Source of the DNA: Cranoglanis bouderius
Lineage: Eukaryota; Chordata; Actinopteri; Siluriformes; Cranoglanididae
Direction of reading: 5' to 3'
Length of the DNA stretch: 64,000 nt
Assembly: GCA_023630585.1 (NCBI GenBank)
Contig: CM042556.1
Location: forward strand, 899,501-963,500
The position numbers and the translations under genes were made by a program. Under the pieces are notes generated by a model, which was given only the letters and a program-made list of their open reading frames with translations, searched no databases and was not told where the DNA came from. Of the stretch, positions 53,603 through 64,000 are shown piece after piece. Numbering within the stretch: the stretch's first letter is position 1; each line of letters opens with the position of its first letter.

Positions 53603-54151
53603 TCATAATTTCTTTTGGCTGAGGACAGTTTCTTGGAGAAGAATGCGACCGGATGGAGCTTGGGTTTCTCTCCAAAGTGCTGGGATAGGATTTCCCCATA
53701 CCCCGGTTTCCGAGGCATCCACCTCGATGATAAAAGGATAAGAAGGATCAGGGTGCTTGAGGATGGGGGCAGTGGTGAAGGCTGCTTTTAGCTTAGACAT
53801 GGCTTGTTCTGCTTCTGGGTTCCACTTCAAACTTCGTGGCCCTCCGCGTAGGAGGGATGTGAGGGGAACAGCTATGGAGCTGAAACCACAAATGAAGCAC
53901 CGATAGAAATTGGCAAAGCCAAGGAAGCATTGTAATTCCTTAACTGAGGTGGGAGTGGGCCAGTGCGCCACTGCTGCTACCTTAGTTTCATCCATGGATA
54001 GCTCTTCAGGGCTGATAATGTACCCCAAGAATGAAATGGTGCATTGGTGGAACTCCCATTTCTTCCCCTTTATGTAGAGTTGGTGGTCCAGAAGCCACTT
54101 CAAAACTTGGCGTATGTGGTTAACATGGGTCTCATAGGTGGGGGAATACAC
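53603..54151 (-). pseudogene. Gypsy RT thumb and RNase H start
   Basis: 182-codon frame: LYIKGKKWEFHQCTISFLGY, HWPTPTSVKELQCFLGFANF, and the RNase H start PFIIEVDASETGVWG. It frameshifts near 53600. A further RNase H piece (EEWRHWLEGAEHPFCIFTDH, then NLEYL) is in the frame 53587-53273, which runs artificially into the LTR remnant. Confidence 0.87.
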
Positions 54152-54166
54152 GAGAATGTCATCGAT

Positions 54167-54883
54167 CTATGCAATTACAAATTGTCTCAGCATGTTGCGC
54201 AGCACATCATTAATGAGACATTGAAAGACTGAGGGGGCACTAGAGAGCCCATATGGCATGACAAGGTATTCATAGTGGCCGGTAGCGGTACTAAATGCCT
54301 TTTTCCACTTGTCCGCTTCCCGTATCCGTACCAGGTTGTATGCACTACAAATATTTAGCTTGGTGAAATACTTTGCGTCTCTTAACTGTTCCAAGGCTGA
54401 GGGGACTAGTGGAAGAGGGTATGGTACTTAACTGACGCTTGGTTCAGGCCTCAATAATCAATTTTTTTTGGCCTCAAAGAAGAAACTTGCTGCAGCGGGT
54501 GACGTGGAGTGATGGACATAGCCTTGTTGTAGTGCCTCCTGGATATATTCTTTCACCGCTTTCTGTTCCGCCACAGATAAGGGATAAATCCAGCCACGGG
54601 GTGGAGTCAAGCCAGGCAGCAGGTCGATGCTGCAGTCATAGGACCAGTGTGGAGGGAGGCCACTAGCTTTTGTCTTGCTGAAAACTTCCTTGAAGTCCTG
54701 ATACTCGTGGGGTATGAGAACACGGGAAAGTGTTTCCGGACTTTCTATGGAGGTTGATGATACCACCAAAGTAGGTCCATGAAGACTGTGATGGTGGCCG
54801 TATGGAGACCAGCAAGTGATTTGTCTCTCGCCCCAGGATATCTGTGGATTATGACGTTCCATCCAGGGTAATCCCAAGATCAT
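54167..54883 (-). pseudogene. Gypsy protease end and RT N-terminal half
   Basis: Two frames. 54883-54458 has ILGLPWMERHNPQISW and a linker ending at FFFEAKKN with a stop. After a gap, 54394-54167 has LRDAKYFTKLNICSAYNLVR and YLVMPYGLSSAPSVFQ. The catalytic Tyr of the YIDD box is a stop codon (FVIA, TAG, IDDILVYS), and the usual LDL at the first Asp reads LNI. The RT is inactive. Confidence 0.87.
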
Positions 54884-54889
54884 AGGGTG

Positions 54890-55681
54890 TCAAGAGGAGG
54901 TGGTTACCCACAGTTGGATCTCTTTATGATGTGTGCTGACTTGGAGATATAAGGATTTGGTGCGGTGAGTGATCAAGCCTCCCCCGATGGGCCCTAAATT
55001 GATGGCTTGAACTTTGAGGGGCTGAAGAAGAGGATTTGTGGGGAGACCAAGCTGACACACAGTTTCTTCATCTATGAAGCTGCCCGCTGCCCCAGAGTCA
55101 ACCAGTGCTGTAAGTACAAGAGGAATACCTGAGTGTTCTATAATCACTAGTAGGGTAAATGCATGAGGACCAAAATCATGGCTATGACTCATGGTAGTGC
55201 TGCTTGGTATGCATAGAGGACATTGGCTGATGAAATGGTCAGCTTGGCCACAGTAAAAACAACAATGTTCACGGCATCTCCTCTCTCGTTCTCCTTCACT
55301 GATCTGGGTACACCCTAGTTGCATGGGTTCAGATGGAGCGGGCATAGCTGAGGAGCTAGCTGCGTCTCGAAGGAAGCTGTGACTGTGATGCAGATGATCA
55401 AGCCAAATGGCTAGGTCGATCAAAGAGTCCAGGGTGAGAGGTTCATCGCGACATGCCATTTCAGTGAGTATTTCTTGGTTTAATCCCTGACGAAATGCTG
55501 CTTTGAAGGCGGTGTCATTCCAATCACTCCCGGCCACAATGGTATGAAACTCCAAAGCCAACTTGGAAACTCGGAGAGGACCTTGGCGTAGAGTGAGTAG
55601 GCGTTCACCCACTTCCTGGATCTCAAGCGAGCGGTCGAAAACGTGGTGAAACATGCTGGTGAACTGATCATAGGACGCCAC
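54890..55681 (-). pseudogene. Gypsy Gag (C-terminal part) and protease
   Basis: 263-codon frame. A capsid-like part (DQFTSMFHHVFDRSLEIQEV, WNDTAFKAAFRQGLNQEI) is followed by a zinc knuckle CCFYCGQADHFISQCP (C-x2-C-x4-H-x4-C). The aspartic protease active site is VDSGAAGSF with DSG intact. The upstream Gag is in frames at 56018-55824 and 55867-55685, separated by a frameshift and a stop. Confidence 0.87.
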
Positions 55682-56034
55682 CGGCTAACCTCCATGCTCC
55701 CTTACTGCTGCGGCCCATTTTAAAGCTTTGTCCGTGAGCAGGTTCATGAAGCATGCTATCTTTTCTGCATCGGACATTCCTCCATGACAGGCGAAATATA
55801 AGGAACACTGTAATAGAAATCCCTTACACAGACACGGATCGCTGGCATATTTCTCTGGCGTAGGCAAGGGAGCATGGCACAGCGGGCATCATTCTAGCAG
55901 TGACCGTTTGGGAAAGAAGATGAAGACTCCCGTTGATTTCCGTCAGACGCTGTTGCTGCTCACTGAGTAGCTGCCCATGCCCTGTGATCGCTTGGTGGAT
56001 TTCTCCTGCTGCATTCATGGGTGGCGAAGTATTC

Positions 56035-56264
56035 TGTTAGAATACAGACTTGGAGCAGGATGCAAGTGCAGGTAAAAGTCAGTTTATTAGGAACAGCAGT
56101 ATATTAGGAACAGATCCAAAATGTAAGGCAAGAGCTTACAAAAGTCCGGTGACTGTGAACGTGTGAATGTGTGTGTGTTGTGGGAAGTGGAGTCCATGGC
56201 AGCCATGTTTGTAGGTCGCTGAGTTTGCTGGGAAATGGAGTCTGAATTGGGGTATAACCTAACA
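56035..56264 (-). repeat. 5' LTR of the Gypsy element
   Basis: 230 bp with TG/CA ends. In gene orientation the AATAAA signal (near 56088) precedes the 3' end. About the last 105 bp match the 3' LTR remnant at 53271-53378. I see no clear tRNA primer site next to it. Confidence 0.8.
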
Positions 56265-56269
56265 CCGTG

Positions 56270-57704
56270 GTAAATAGGAAAATATGAGCAAAGAAGGCTG
56301 TGAAAAATTGTCTTTATTGTTTAACCTTTTACAAAATTTTTTTAAAAAATCCTCTGCTGTAAATCTTTGTTAAATATAGCTGTGCAACAATTATTGGCAC
56401 CTCTATGAATTCATATGAGAAAAATATATTTGAAGTATATTCCCATTGACTTTTCTTTCTTTTTTTTAGTACATCTGGAACAGGAAATTGTTCAACCATG
56501 ACTTCCTTTTTCACAGGGGTATAATTATGAGGTAATACATAGGCCAAATTCCCTTAGTCATTCATAACAATGGGTTACACCAAGGAATATAGCTGTGATG
56601 TACGGCAAAAGTTTGTTGAGCTTCACAAAATGGGAAGTGGCTATAAGAAAATGACAAATGACTAGTTCCACCATCAAATCAATAATTAAGAAGTTCCAGT
56701 CACTTAGAAATGTTATGAATCAACCTGGAATTGGATGTCTGTCTATATTGTCTCAACGCACTGTGAAGAGGATGGTTCGAGTGGCCAAAAAATTACAGCT
56801 GGAGAATTACAGAAGTTAGTTGTGTCTTGGGGCCAGAAGTCTCCAAAACTACAATCTGAAGTCACCTACATTACCACAAGTTGTTTGGAAAGGTTTCAAG
56901 AAAAAAGCCTCTACTCTCATCCAAAAACAAACTCAAGCATCTTCAGTTTGCCAGACACTACTGGAACTTTAATTTGGACTGGTTTATATGGTCAGATGAA
57001 ACCAAAATAGAGCTTTTTGGCAATAAACACCAGATGTGGGTTTGGCGCACAGAGAGGTAGCCATATTGAAAAGTATCTCATGCCCATGGTTAAATATGGT
57101 GGTGGCTTTTTAATGTTTTGGGGCTGTTTTTGTGCCAGAGGACCTGGACATTTTGTTAGGATACATGGCATCATGGACTCTATCAAATATCAACATATAT
57201 TAAATGAAAACCTGACTGCCTCTGCCAGAAAGCTTAAAATGGGCTGTGGTTGGATCTTCCAGCAGGACAATGATCTAAAACATACATCAATATCAACACA
57301 AAAATGGTTTACTGACCACAAAACCAAGGTCCTGCTATGGTGATCCCAATCCCTTGTCTTGAAAACCATAGAAAACTTGTGGGGTGAACTGAAGAGGAGA
57401 GTCCACCAGCATGGACCTCGAAATTTGAAGGCTCTAGAGAGATTCTGTATGGAGGAATGGTCTCAGATCCATTATCATGTATTCTCCAACCTCATCATAC
57501 ATTATAGGAGAAGGCTTAGAGCTGTTATCTTGACAAAGGGAGGTAGCAAAATATTGACTAAAAGGGTGCCAATAATTGTTGCACACCTATATTTAACAAA
57601 TATTTTTTTTGAACAAAATATCAAAAGTTTAAACAATAAAGAGAAATTTCACAGCCTTCCATGCTCATATTTACCAAGGGTGCCAATATTAGTGGAGGGC
57701 ACTG
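56270..57704 (+). mobile_element. Tc1-like element, main part
   Basis: It continues from 53270. The right terminal repeat ends TGCCAATATTAGTGGAGGGC then ACTG at 57704, with TA following. The transposase begins near 56570 (MGYTKEYSCDVRQKFVELH frame, no long ORF) and is broken several times. Confidence 0.87.
57017..57577 (+). pseudogene. Tc1-like transposase, catalytic part in two frames
   Basis: Frame 57017-57343 has KYGGGFLMFWGCFCARGPGH and IFQQDNDLKHTSISTQKWF (second Asp; the usual DPKHT reads DLKHT), ending VLLW and a stop. Frame 57359-57577 has TIENLWGELKRRVHQHGPRN (catalytic Glu) and the C-terminus YRRRLRAVILTKGG. The first-Asp region (WSDETKIELFG) is at about 56991-57020 in another frame. 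Confidence 0.85.
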
Positions 57705-57711
57705 TATATAC

Positions 57712-57933
57712 AGTACTGTGCAAAAGTTTTAGGCAAAATAATGAAATTACATGTTTCTACACAAAAATAAATAATACCACAAAGAGCAGTAAACAGTAGT
57801 AAAGTAGTAAAAAATGTTTGGGAATGTAAATTGTTTTTTGTACTCAATTGATAATGTAGAAGTCATAAAATAAAAAAATCTATAACAAAGTTATAAAAAA
57901 AATAGGGTGCCTAAAAATTTTGCACATACAGTA
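57712..57933. mobile_element. Small Tc1-related MITE
   Basis: Ends are inverted: CAGTACTGTGCAAAAGTTTT with AGGCA on the left, TGCCTAAAAATTTTGCACAT and ACAGTA on the right. About 220 bp, non-coding. It abuts the preceding Tc1 with only TATATA between. A related left half is at about 62855-63010. Confidence 0.75.
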
Positions 57934-57938
57934 TACAG

Positions 57939-59030
<1,092 letters not shown>

Positions 59031-59039
59031 AGATAAACT

Positions 59040-59450
59040 CTGAAGAAACAGCACCATGTGGGGAGGCACATGTCTCAACAGTCAGGATCAAGTTTCCCCA
59101 GGGCCCTGGGGGTGGGGTGGTAGGGAGGGTGGAGTATGCTAGGGGGAAGTTTTTTGGGGGGAGGGATGTTTGGGTTGTTTGCTGGCAGGCTCCTATTTTA
59201 TACCACCTGTGTTTCCAGTGGGCCTATGCTAGGGTCCTGAGAGGGCTGCCCTTCCAGCTGCCCTCCTTCACGCCTGTTTGTCGGGAGCTTTCAATAAGTC
59301 TCATGCTCCCTGCTTGAAGGGAAGTGTGCAAAAACAGTGAAACAGGATGCTTCCTGCCCTTTAACTGGCAAGTGCCTTCGTTAAGGGAACCTGTGAAATC
59401 AGTTTAATAGGCTGACATCACCTCTGGGTGTGTGGAGTTAAATCTATTTC
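59040..59450. other. Candidate conserved non-coding element
   Basis: GC-richer than the neighbourhood and compositionally complex, with a G-rich run (59105-59165) that could form a quadruplex and a distinctive segment GCCTGTTTGTCGGGAGCTTT (about 59272-59291). No coding support. Confidence 0.25.
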
Positions 59451-59888
59451 ACCAGAACATATCCTGAAAAAGAGAAGAAAAACAGTTTAATTTGATGTTA
59501 TTCAACATTGTTCACTAGAAATGTGAATATTTGAGTATATTTGGCCTGACTCCACCACTCTGAAATTAAACTTTTGAAAGTTTAGATTGAAAATATCAGG
59601 AAATAGAAATGTCAGCACCTTATATTTTCTTGGTTGTGAAAACTCAGGTCATGGAAAGTCAGGTTGTAAAATTCAAGAAATTCAGAGGATAATACAGAGA
59701 TACTGAGAAAAGACAATTGCATTTGCATCCAATCAAACTCAACCCAGGTCATGGCTGTCATAAGAAAATGTCTTAGAGAGAATTCTTACTAGAGAATTAC
59801 TAGAGAAGTTAAGAATAACATTCTTAACATAATATCTTTTAGTGTAGTAGAAAGGTTTGTTGTTCCACTGCCTACACACCAGGAGACA

Positions 59889-59954
59889 TCTCTTCTCTTC
59901 TCTTCTCTTCTCTTCTCTTCTCTTCTCTTCTCTTCTCTTCTCTTCTCTTCTCTC
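59889..59954. repeat. (TCTTC)n pentanucleotide microsatellite
   Basis: About 13 perfect 5-bp units; a polypyrimidine mirror repeat. Confidence 0.95.
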
Positions 59955-60219
59955 ACAGCTTGTTATGGGACTTATTTGATATTGATATCTTGTGGTGGTA
60001 CACTAATCTGATCTACCAAGATGAAGAAAGTTGGTTGTTGTCTTTGTTTGCTTTTTATTTCTTGGACCCAAAGGAAATGTTGTGCTCCCTGTACCTTATC
60101 AAAGGAAGCACTTTTTCTCACATTCAAACCAGACCACAGTCCTCTCTCTCTTTATTACTGAACAGAAAAATACTCATCCCCATTTTAAGGGCAGTACCAC
60201 TGAAAAATACTCAACTTCT

Positions 60220-60222
60220 TTC

Positions 60223-60257
<35 letters not shown>
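60220..60257. repeat. Poly-T run
   Basis: About 35 T after CTTTCG. Confidence 0.9.
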
Positions 60258-60260
<3 letters not shown>

Positions 60261-60829
60261 GTTGGAGAAAGTGCAGTATTAGAGTGAAGAACCTGGGATC
60301 AGAGGTCAGCCATTTAATGGGGAGGTTCAAATGTTGCTCAAAGCGGATAGGAGTGCTGAGCTGTCATTAATACCAGGCAGGAATGTTCCAATAAAAGCAG
60401 TGTTCCCTCATGCAAAGCCACCTGTAAAAAGAGAACAATAAAATTCTCATTAGAGCATTAGATGCCAGTACTGCATCTGTGGAGTGAGGACACAACCAAT
60501 TTTCCTGGCTTTAGAAATTACATGAAATGAAATAGTTGAGAGTGCATTTATTAAAAGGGTGCAGTCCATAAAAGGCATAACAGTGAACCAGAATATATTG
60601 TATTGTAATGTTTTAATGGGAAAAACAGGCAAGTTATATGTAACTCTGAGTTGCATCCATCACTAATGATAGAATGACAGCACCAGCAAATCCTTGTAAA
60701 TCTAGGCACATACAGCCTCAAATTTAATGCAATTTATTGCCCCATGACTTAATCACATGTGGCTCAGATTGTCACACAATGTGAGAAAGTAAACAATGTC
60801 TGATTGATATATTCCATCAATAAAGCTAT

Positions 60830-60955
60830 AGTATGTGGCCCAAAGTTTGTGGACCCCTGACCATAATACCCATATGATGGTCTTCCCCAAACTATTGCCA
60901 CAAAATTGGAAACTCACAGTTGTCTAGAACGTCTTTGTATGTTGCTTACTTTACA
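60830..60955. mobile_element. Partial copy of the 5676-5893 MITE family
   Basis: It has GTATGTGGCCCAAAGTTTGT and GGACCCCTGACCAT, then CTTCCCCAAACTATTGCCAC, matching the inner and outer parts of the first copy. The right terminal repeat is absent. Confidence 0.68.
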
Positions 60956-62854
60956 AGTTCCTGTATTAAATCATATTCTTAAATTAAATTGGTAGCATTT
61001 GACATGATAAATAAAAAAGGCTACTCATTATCAATATATTGGCAATATAATAAACTTCCATTAGATGTTTATTTCAATGCTTGCCATCTTCTCATTTACT
61101 ATATACTGTATCATCATATTAGCCTTTCTATTTTTCATTTTTAAATTGTCTCTTGCTTGTATTTGACATTATATTGCAGTTGACAGCAAAGAAAAAAATG
61201 TTCTTCAGTCCTCTTTTTTTATCCCCTGATTTTTTAGGCTTAAAAGCCTGTGTTAAACAGAAGTGGTAAAGATAATTTTGAAAAAAACCATCTCAAATGC
61301 ATCTACTATACTATACCCCTGACCTTCTGATCAGGGTGGCCTTCTGATCCCAGAGCTTTTAACTACCGAGTCATCACTGCCAACTTCCAAGCTGCTGTGT
61401 TAAAACAATACACTCTAGTCAAATTCACTTTGCACCTCCCCTGTCCCCCCTGATCCTGTTGGGGATCAGTTATCAGTTGCCTAATTGTACCTAAAAACCT
61501 ATAACAATAGTAAAATAAATAAATAAATAAATAAAAGTACAAAGTAAATAAATGCATCAGTAAAGTAATTTCATTTTCTTCTGTCCAATTTCCTCAATTA
61601 ATCAGTACGCTATGAAAAAAATGGATTGTGGTAGAAATTTATATGATAAATGGGTGTAGTTGCATAAGTTAATGTGAATATATTGCACACGTTGATGTGA
61701 ATAGTTAATTCTGAGGAGAGCATTCATAGTTTTGAGCCCAAATGGACTGTTTACACTTTGATATCACTTTGAAGGAAGTGGAGGGCTGTGCACAAGACTG
61801 TATGCGATTCTACTAGTTTAAAAAGCTAGTTTAGTGTCAGATCAGTGGAGAACACCAGCAAAAAAGAGGTCGATCCTGATTTGTTTTCAAATGCTACTGA
61901 GGCTGGAGGTGAATATGGCGGAAAAACTGTTCAGACGCAGCAGTAGACATCTCATCCTCCATCCATCATTAAACTAGGATTTTTTTCATGATTAAGTTAT
62001 AAGGAGTTTCTGCATCTCACTGCACTCTCAGCTAACCAGCGATTTCAGCTGTGCCACCAGCTTATCCGCACGAAGGCATTTTAAGAATTGGTATGTAATT
62101 AAGTAGTGTAATACACAAATTTATAATTTTGTATATTTATTCTAGTGTAGCCAAAAAAAGCACTGAAGCTGGAAATGTAATTTCTATCCTGTGTAAGACT
62201 GAAAACTGAAATGCAGTTTGGTGCGTTCTTTGCTGCACAAACAAAACAGCCTAAAAATGAAATGAAATTTTTGCTAACTATGGAAAAGAGGAGTAGTTAA
62301 TGATTTTTTTTTTTTTTTTAAATTACTTGTAGACTTGTAAAATTTAGAAGTTGTGCAACCCCTTATGTAAGACTAAGTGTTTATTTTTAAAGGCAGTGGT
62401 TAGGCTAGTGCAAAATCCTGTCTTGGACACTTCTACTCAAGAAAAATCTTGCTACACACAGATGATTTGAATAATCTGAATGAGGTGCCCAGAAAATCGA
62501 CACAAGCAGGTGCATAGCCAAAATCTGAATAAATTTTGGATTTTAAGTCGCCAACTCTGAATACAGCCCACTATAAAAGAATTGCGAGAGAAGATGTGTT
62601 TATAGCTTTGAGGAATCTGTTAGACTATTTGAGATGCTGAGACATTGTTTCCAGAGATTTGAGTAAGCAAATGTGTGAAAGTAAAACAGTATTATTTTTA
62701 TTTCCCTTCATGCTGTTCTCTGTTTGAGAGCACTGATCTGTGTAGTTATGTTATCTGTTCTTGTTACTCACAGACTCACTGCTGAATTATGATAATGTGT
62801 GCAACTCTTAATGACCATCATTCATGGTATGACTGCATACTTGTGATAATATGT
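60956..62854. other. Gene-free stretch
   Basis: No supported gene. 61325-61500 has a weak reverse-strand resemblance to a SINE head (TAACTACCGAGTCATCACTG). A (TAAA)n run lies at about 61513-61533. Confidence 0.35.
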
Positions 62855-63010
62855 ACAATACTGTGCAAAAGTCTTCCACACATGAAATTTGCTGTAAAGC
62901 AAAGAAGACTTCAAAATAATGAAATTAAATATTTCTTCATTAAAAATACAAATAAAGAGCAGTAAACAGTAATAAACAAAAAAAAACTCAATATTTGGTG
63001 TGACAACCCT
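62855..63010. mobile_element. Tc1-related element, left-end fragment
   Basis: It begins ATACTGTGCAAAAGTCTTCC and continues with AGAGCAGTAAACAGTAATAA, as in the MITE at 57712. Then it adds ATTTGGTGTGACAACCCTTT, found in longer relatives. No transposase and no right end. Confidence 0.65.
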
Positions 63011-63074
63011 TTTTTGGCTTAGAAAAAAAGAAAAAGAAAAATCAGTAACATGAGAAATTGGCTGTCAGTTTGGA

Positions 63075-64000
63075 GTCTTCTTCTTTTCCTTTCGGCTGTT
63101 CCCTTCAGGGGTCGCCACAGCGAATCATCTGCCTCCATCTAGCCCTATCCCCTGCATCCTGTTCTCTCAGACCAACTACCTTCATGTCCTCATTCACTAC
63201 ATCCATAAACCTTCTCTTTGGTCTTCCTCTCGGCCTCCTGCCTGGCAGCTCTAAACTCAACATCCTTTTACCGATATATTCACTCTCCCTCCTCTGAACA
63301 TGTCCACACCATCTCAACCTGGCCTCTCTAACTTTGTCTCCAAAACATCTCACATGTGCTGTCCCCCTGATGTACTCATTCCTGACCCTATCCATCCTCG
63401 ACACTCCCAAAGAGAACCTCAACATCTTCAGCTCTGCTACCTCTAACTCTTACTCCTGTCTTTTCCTCAGTGCAACTGTCTAGAAAACCATACAACATCG
63501 CTGGTCTCACTACTGTCCTGTACACCTTTCCTTTCATTCTTGCTGGTACTCTTTTATCACACAACAGACCTGACACTTTTCTCCACCCATTCCAACCTGC
63601 CTACACATGCTTCTTCACCTCTTTTCCACACTCCCCGTTGCTCTGGACTGTTGACCCTAAGTACTTAAAATCCTGCACCTTCTTTATCTCTTCTCCCTGT
63701 AACCTCACTGTTCCACTTGGATCCCTCTCATTCACACACATGTATTCTGTCTTGCTGCGACTAACCTTCATTCCTCTTCTCTCCAGAGCAAACCTCCACC
63801 TCTCTAGAGTTTCCTCCACCTGCTCCCTGCTCTCACTATAGATCACAATGTCATCCGCAAACATCATAGTCCATGGAGATTCCTGTCTGACTTCATCTGT
63901 CAGCCTGTCCATCACCACCACAAACGAGAAGGGGCTCAGAGCCGATCCTTGATGCAGTCCCACCTTCACCGTGAACTCATCTGTCACACCTACCACACAC
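63075..64000 (-). mobile_element. RTE-like LINE, 3' part, running off the window
   Basis: The minus strand encodes an RT palm and C-terminal region in three frames. 63996-63601 has VGLHQGSALSPF, the catalytic FADD (63861-63850) and FKYLGSTVQSNGECGKEV. 63576-63388 has KVYRTVVRPAMLYGF. 63425-63105 has LRWCGHVQRRESEYIGKRML and RPKRRFMDVVNEDMKVVGLR, ending MIRCGDP and a stop. Frameshifts separate them. The clade call (RTE/RTEX type, not L2) is from memory of motif style. Confidence 0.82.

Larger units (their letters stand above)
53271..56264 (-). mobile_element. Internally deleted Ty3/Gypsy (sushi-like) retrotransposon
   Basis: It is inserted in the Tc1 copy with an exact 5-bp duplication CCGTG (53266-53270 and 56265-56269). 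Ends are TG/CA: TGTTAGAATAC on the left, ACCTAACA on the right. In minus order: 5' LTR (56264-56035), Gag, CCHC knuckle, protease, RT and the start of RNase H. It then jumps at about 53420 into a 3' LTR remnant, so integrase, the end of RNase H and LTR U3 are gone. Gag similarity to sushi-family elements is from memory. Stops and frameshifts break the internal frame. Confidence 0.9.

Noticed and set aside
59117..59317. 66-codon frame in G-rich sequence
   Set aside because: Low-complexity start and no recognised domain; listed instead as a possible conserved element.

Overview
The window is nuclear DNA from a ray-finned fish, probably a teleost. The evidence is one vertebrate LIM-homeobox gene with consensus splice sites, plus the typical teleost repeats: many Tc1-like transposons, L2-type and RTE-type LINEs, DIRS1-like and Ty3/Gypsy elements, tRNA-derived SINEs and very long (TA)n, (CA)n and (TAA)n microsatellites. 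The density of Tc1 copies would suit a siluriform or other ostariophysan. That is inference; I cannot fix the species.

The only host gene I can support is lhx2, probably the teleost paralogue lhx2a. It lies on the minus strand at 7363-15433 in five coding exons. The splice sites join in frame to a 395-residue LIM-homeodomain factor with two LIM domains, a basic nuclear-localisation stretch, a homeodomain (residues 254-313) and a conserved C-terminus. A minus-strand CCAAT box and a palindromic CRE near 16290-16321 lie in a GC-rich stretch and may mark the promoter. No exons of the neighbours known beside vertebrate LHX2 (NEK6, DENND1A) are visible.

Layout: 1-866 is a Tc1 3' part. 980-3300 is a ruined DIRS1-like element. 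3330-3735 is a 19-20 bp minisatellite. 3740-7360 is lhx2 3' flank with candidate conserved elements and a MITE. 7363-16330 is lhx2 and its promoter. 16330-27100 is gene-free upstream flank with candidate enhancers, microsatellites, MITEs and one deleted Tc1. 27100-30656 is a MITE followed by a Tc1 broken by an LTR-type element carrying a 39/78-bp coding repeat. 32423-33492 is another dead Tc1. 33884-39450 is stacked L2-like LINE copies, all minus strand. 39814-40830 is an LTR-like unit with six 46-bp repeats. 44690-46555 is an old SINE split by a hAT-like insertion. 48880-52722 is three Tc1-type elements, one nearly intact. 53241-57704 is a Tc1 split by an internally deleted Gypsy element with a 5-bp target duplication. 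63070-64000 is an RTE-like LINE running off the window.

I did not find an undescribed biological system. The most useful signals are the datable nested insertions, a near-palindromic hairpin inside lhx2 intron 2, an lhx2 N-terminus that starts like Lhx9, a YY1-like site at a LINE 5' end, the coding minisatellite, and several AT-rich homeodomain-site-rich blocks that could be lhx2 enhancers. These blocks were picked by eye, without alignment.
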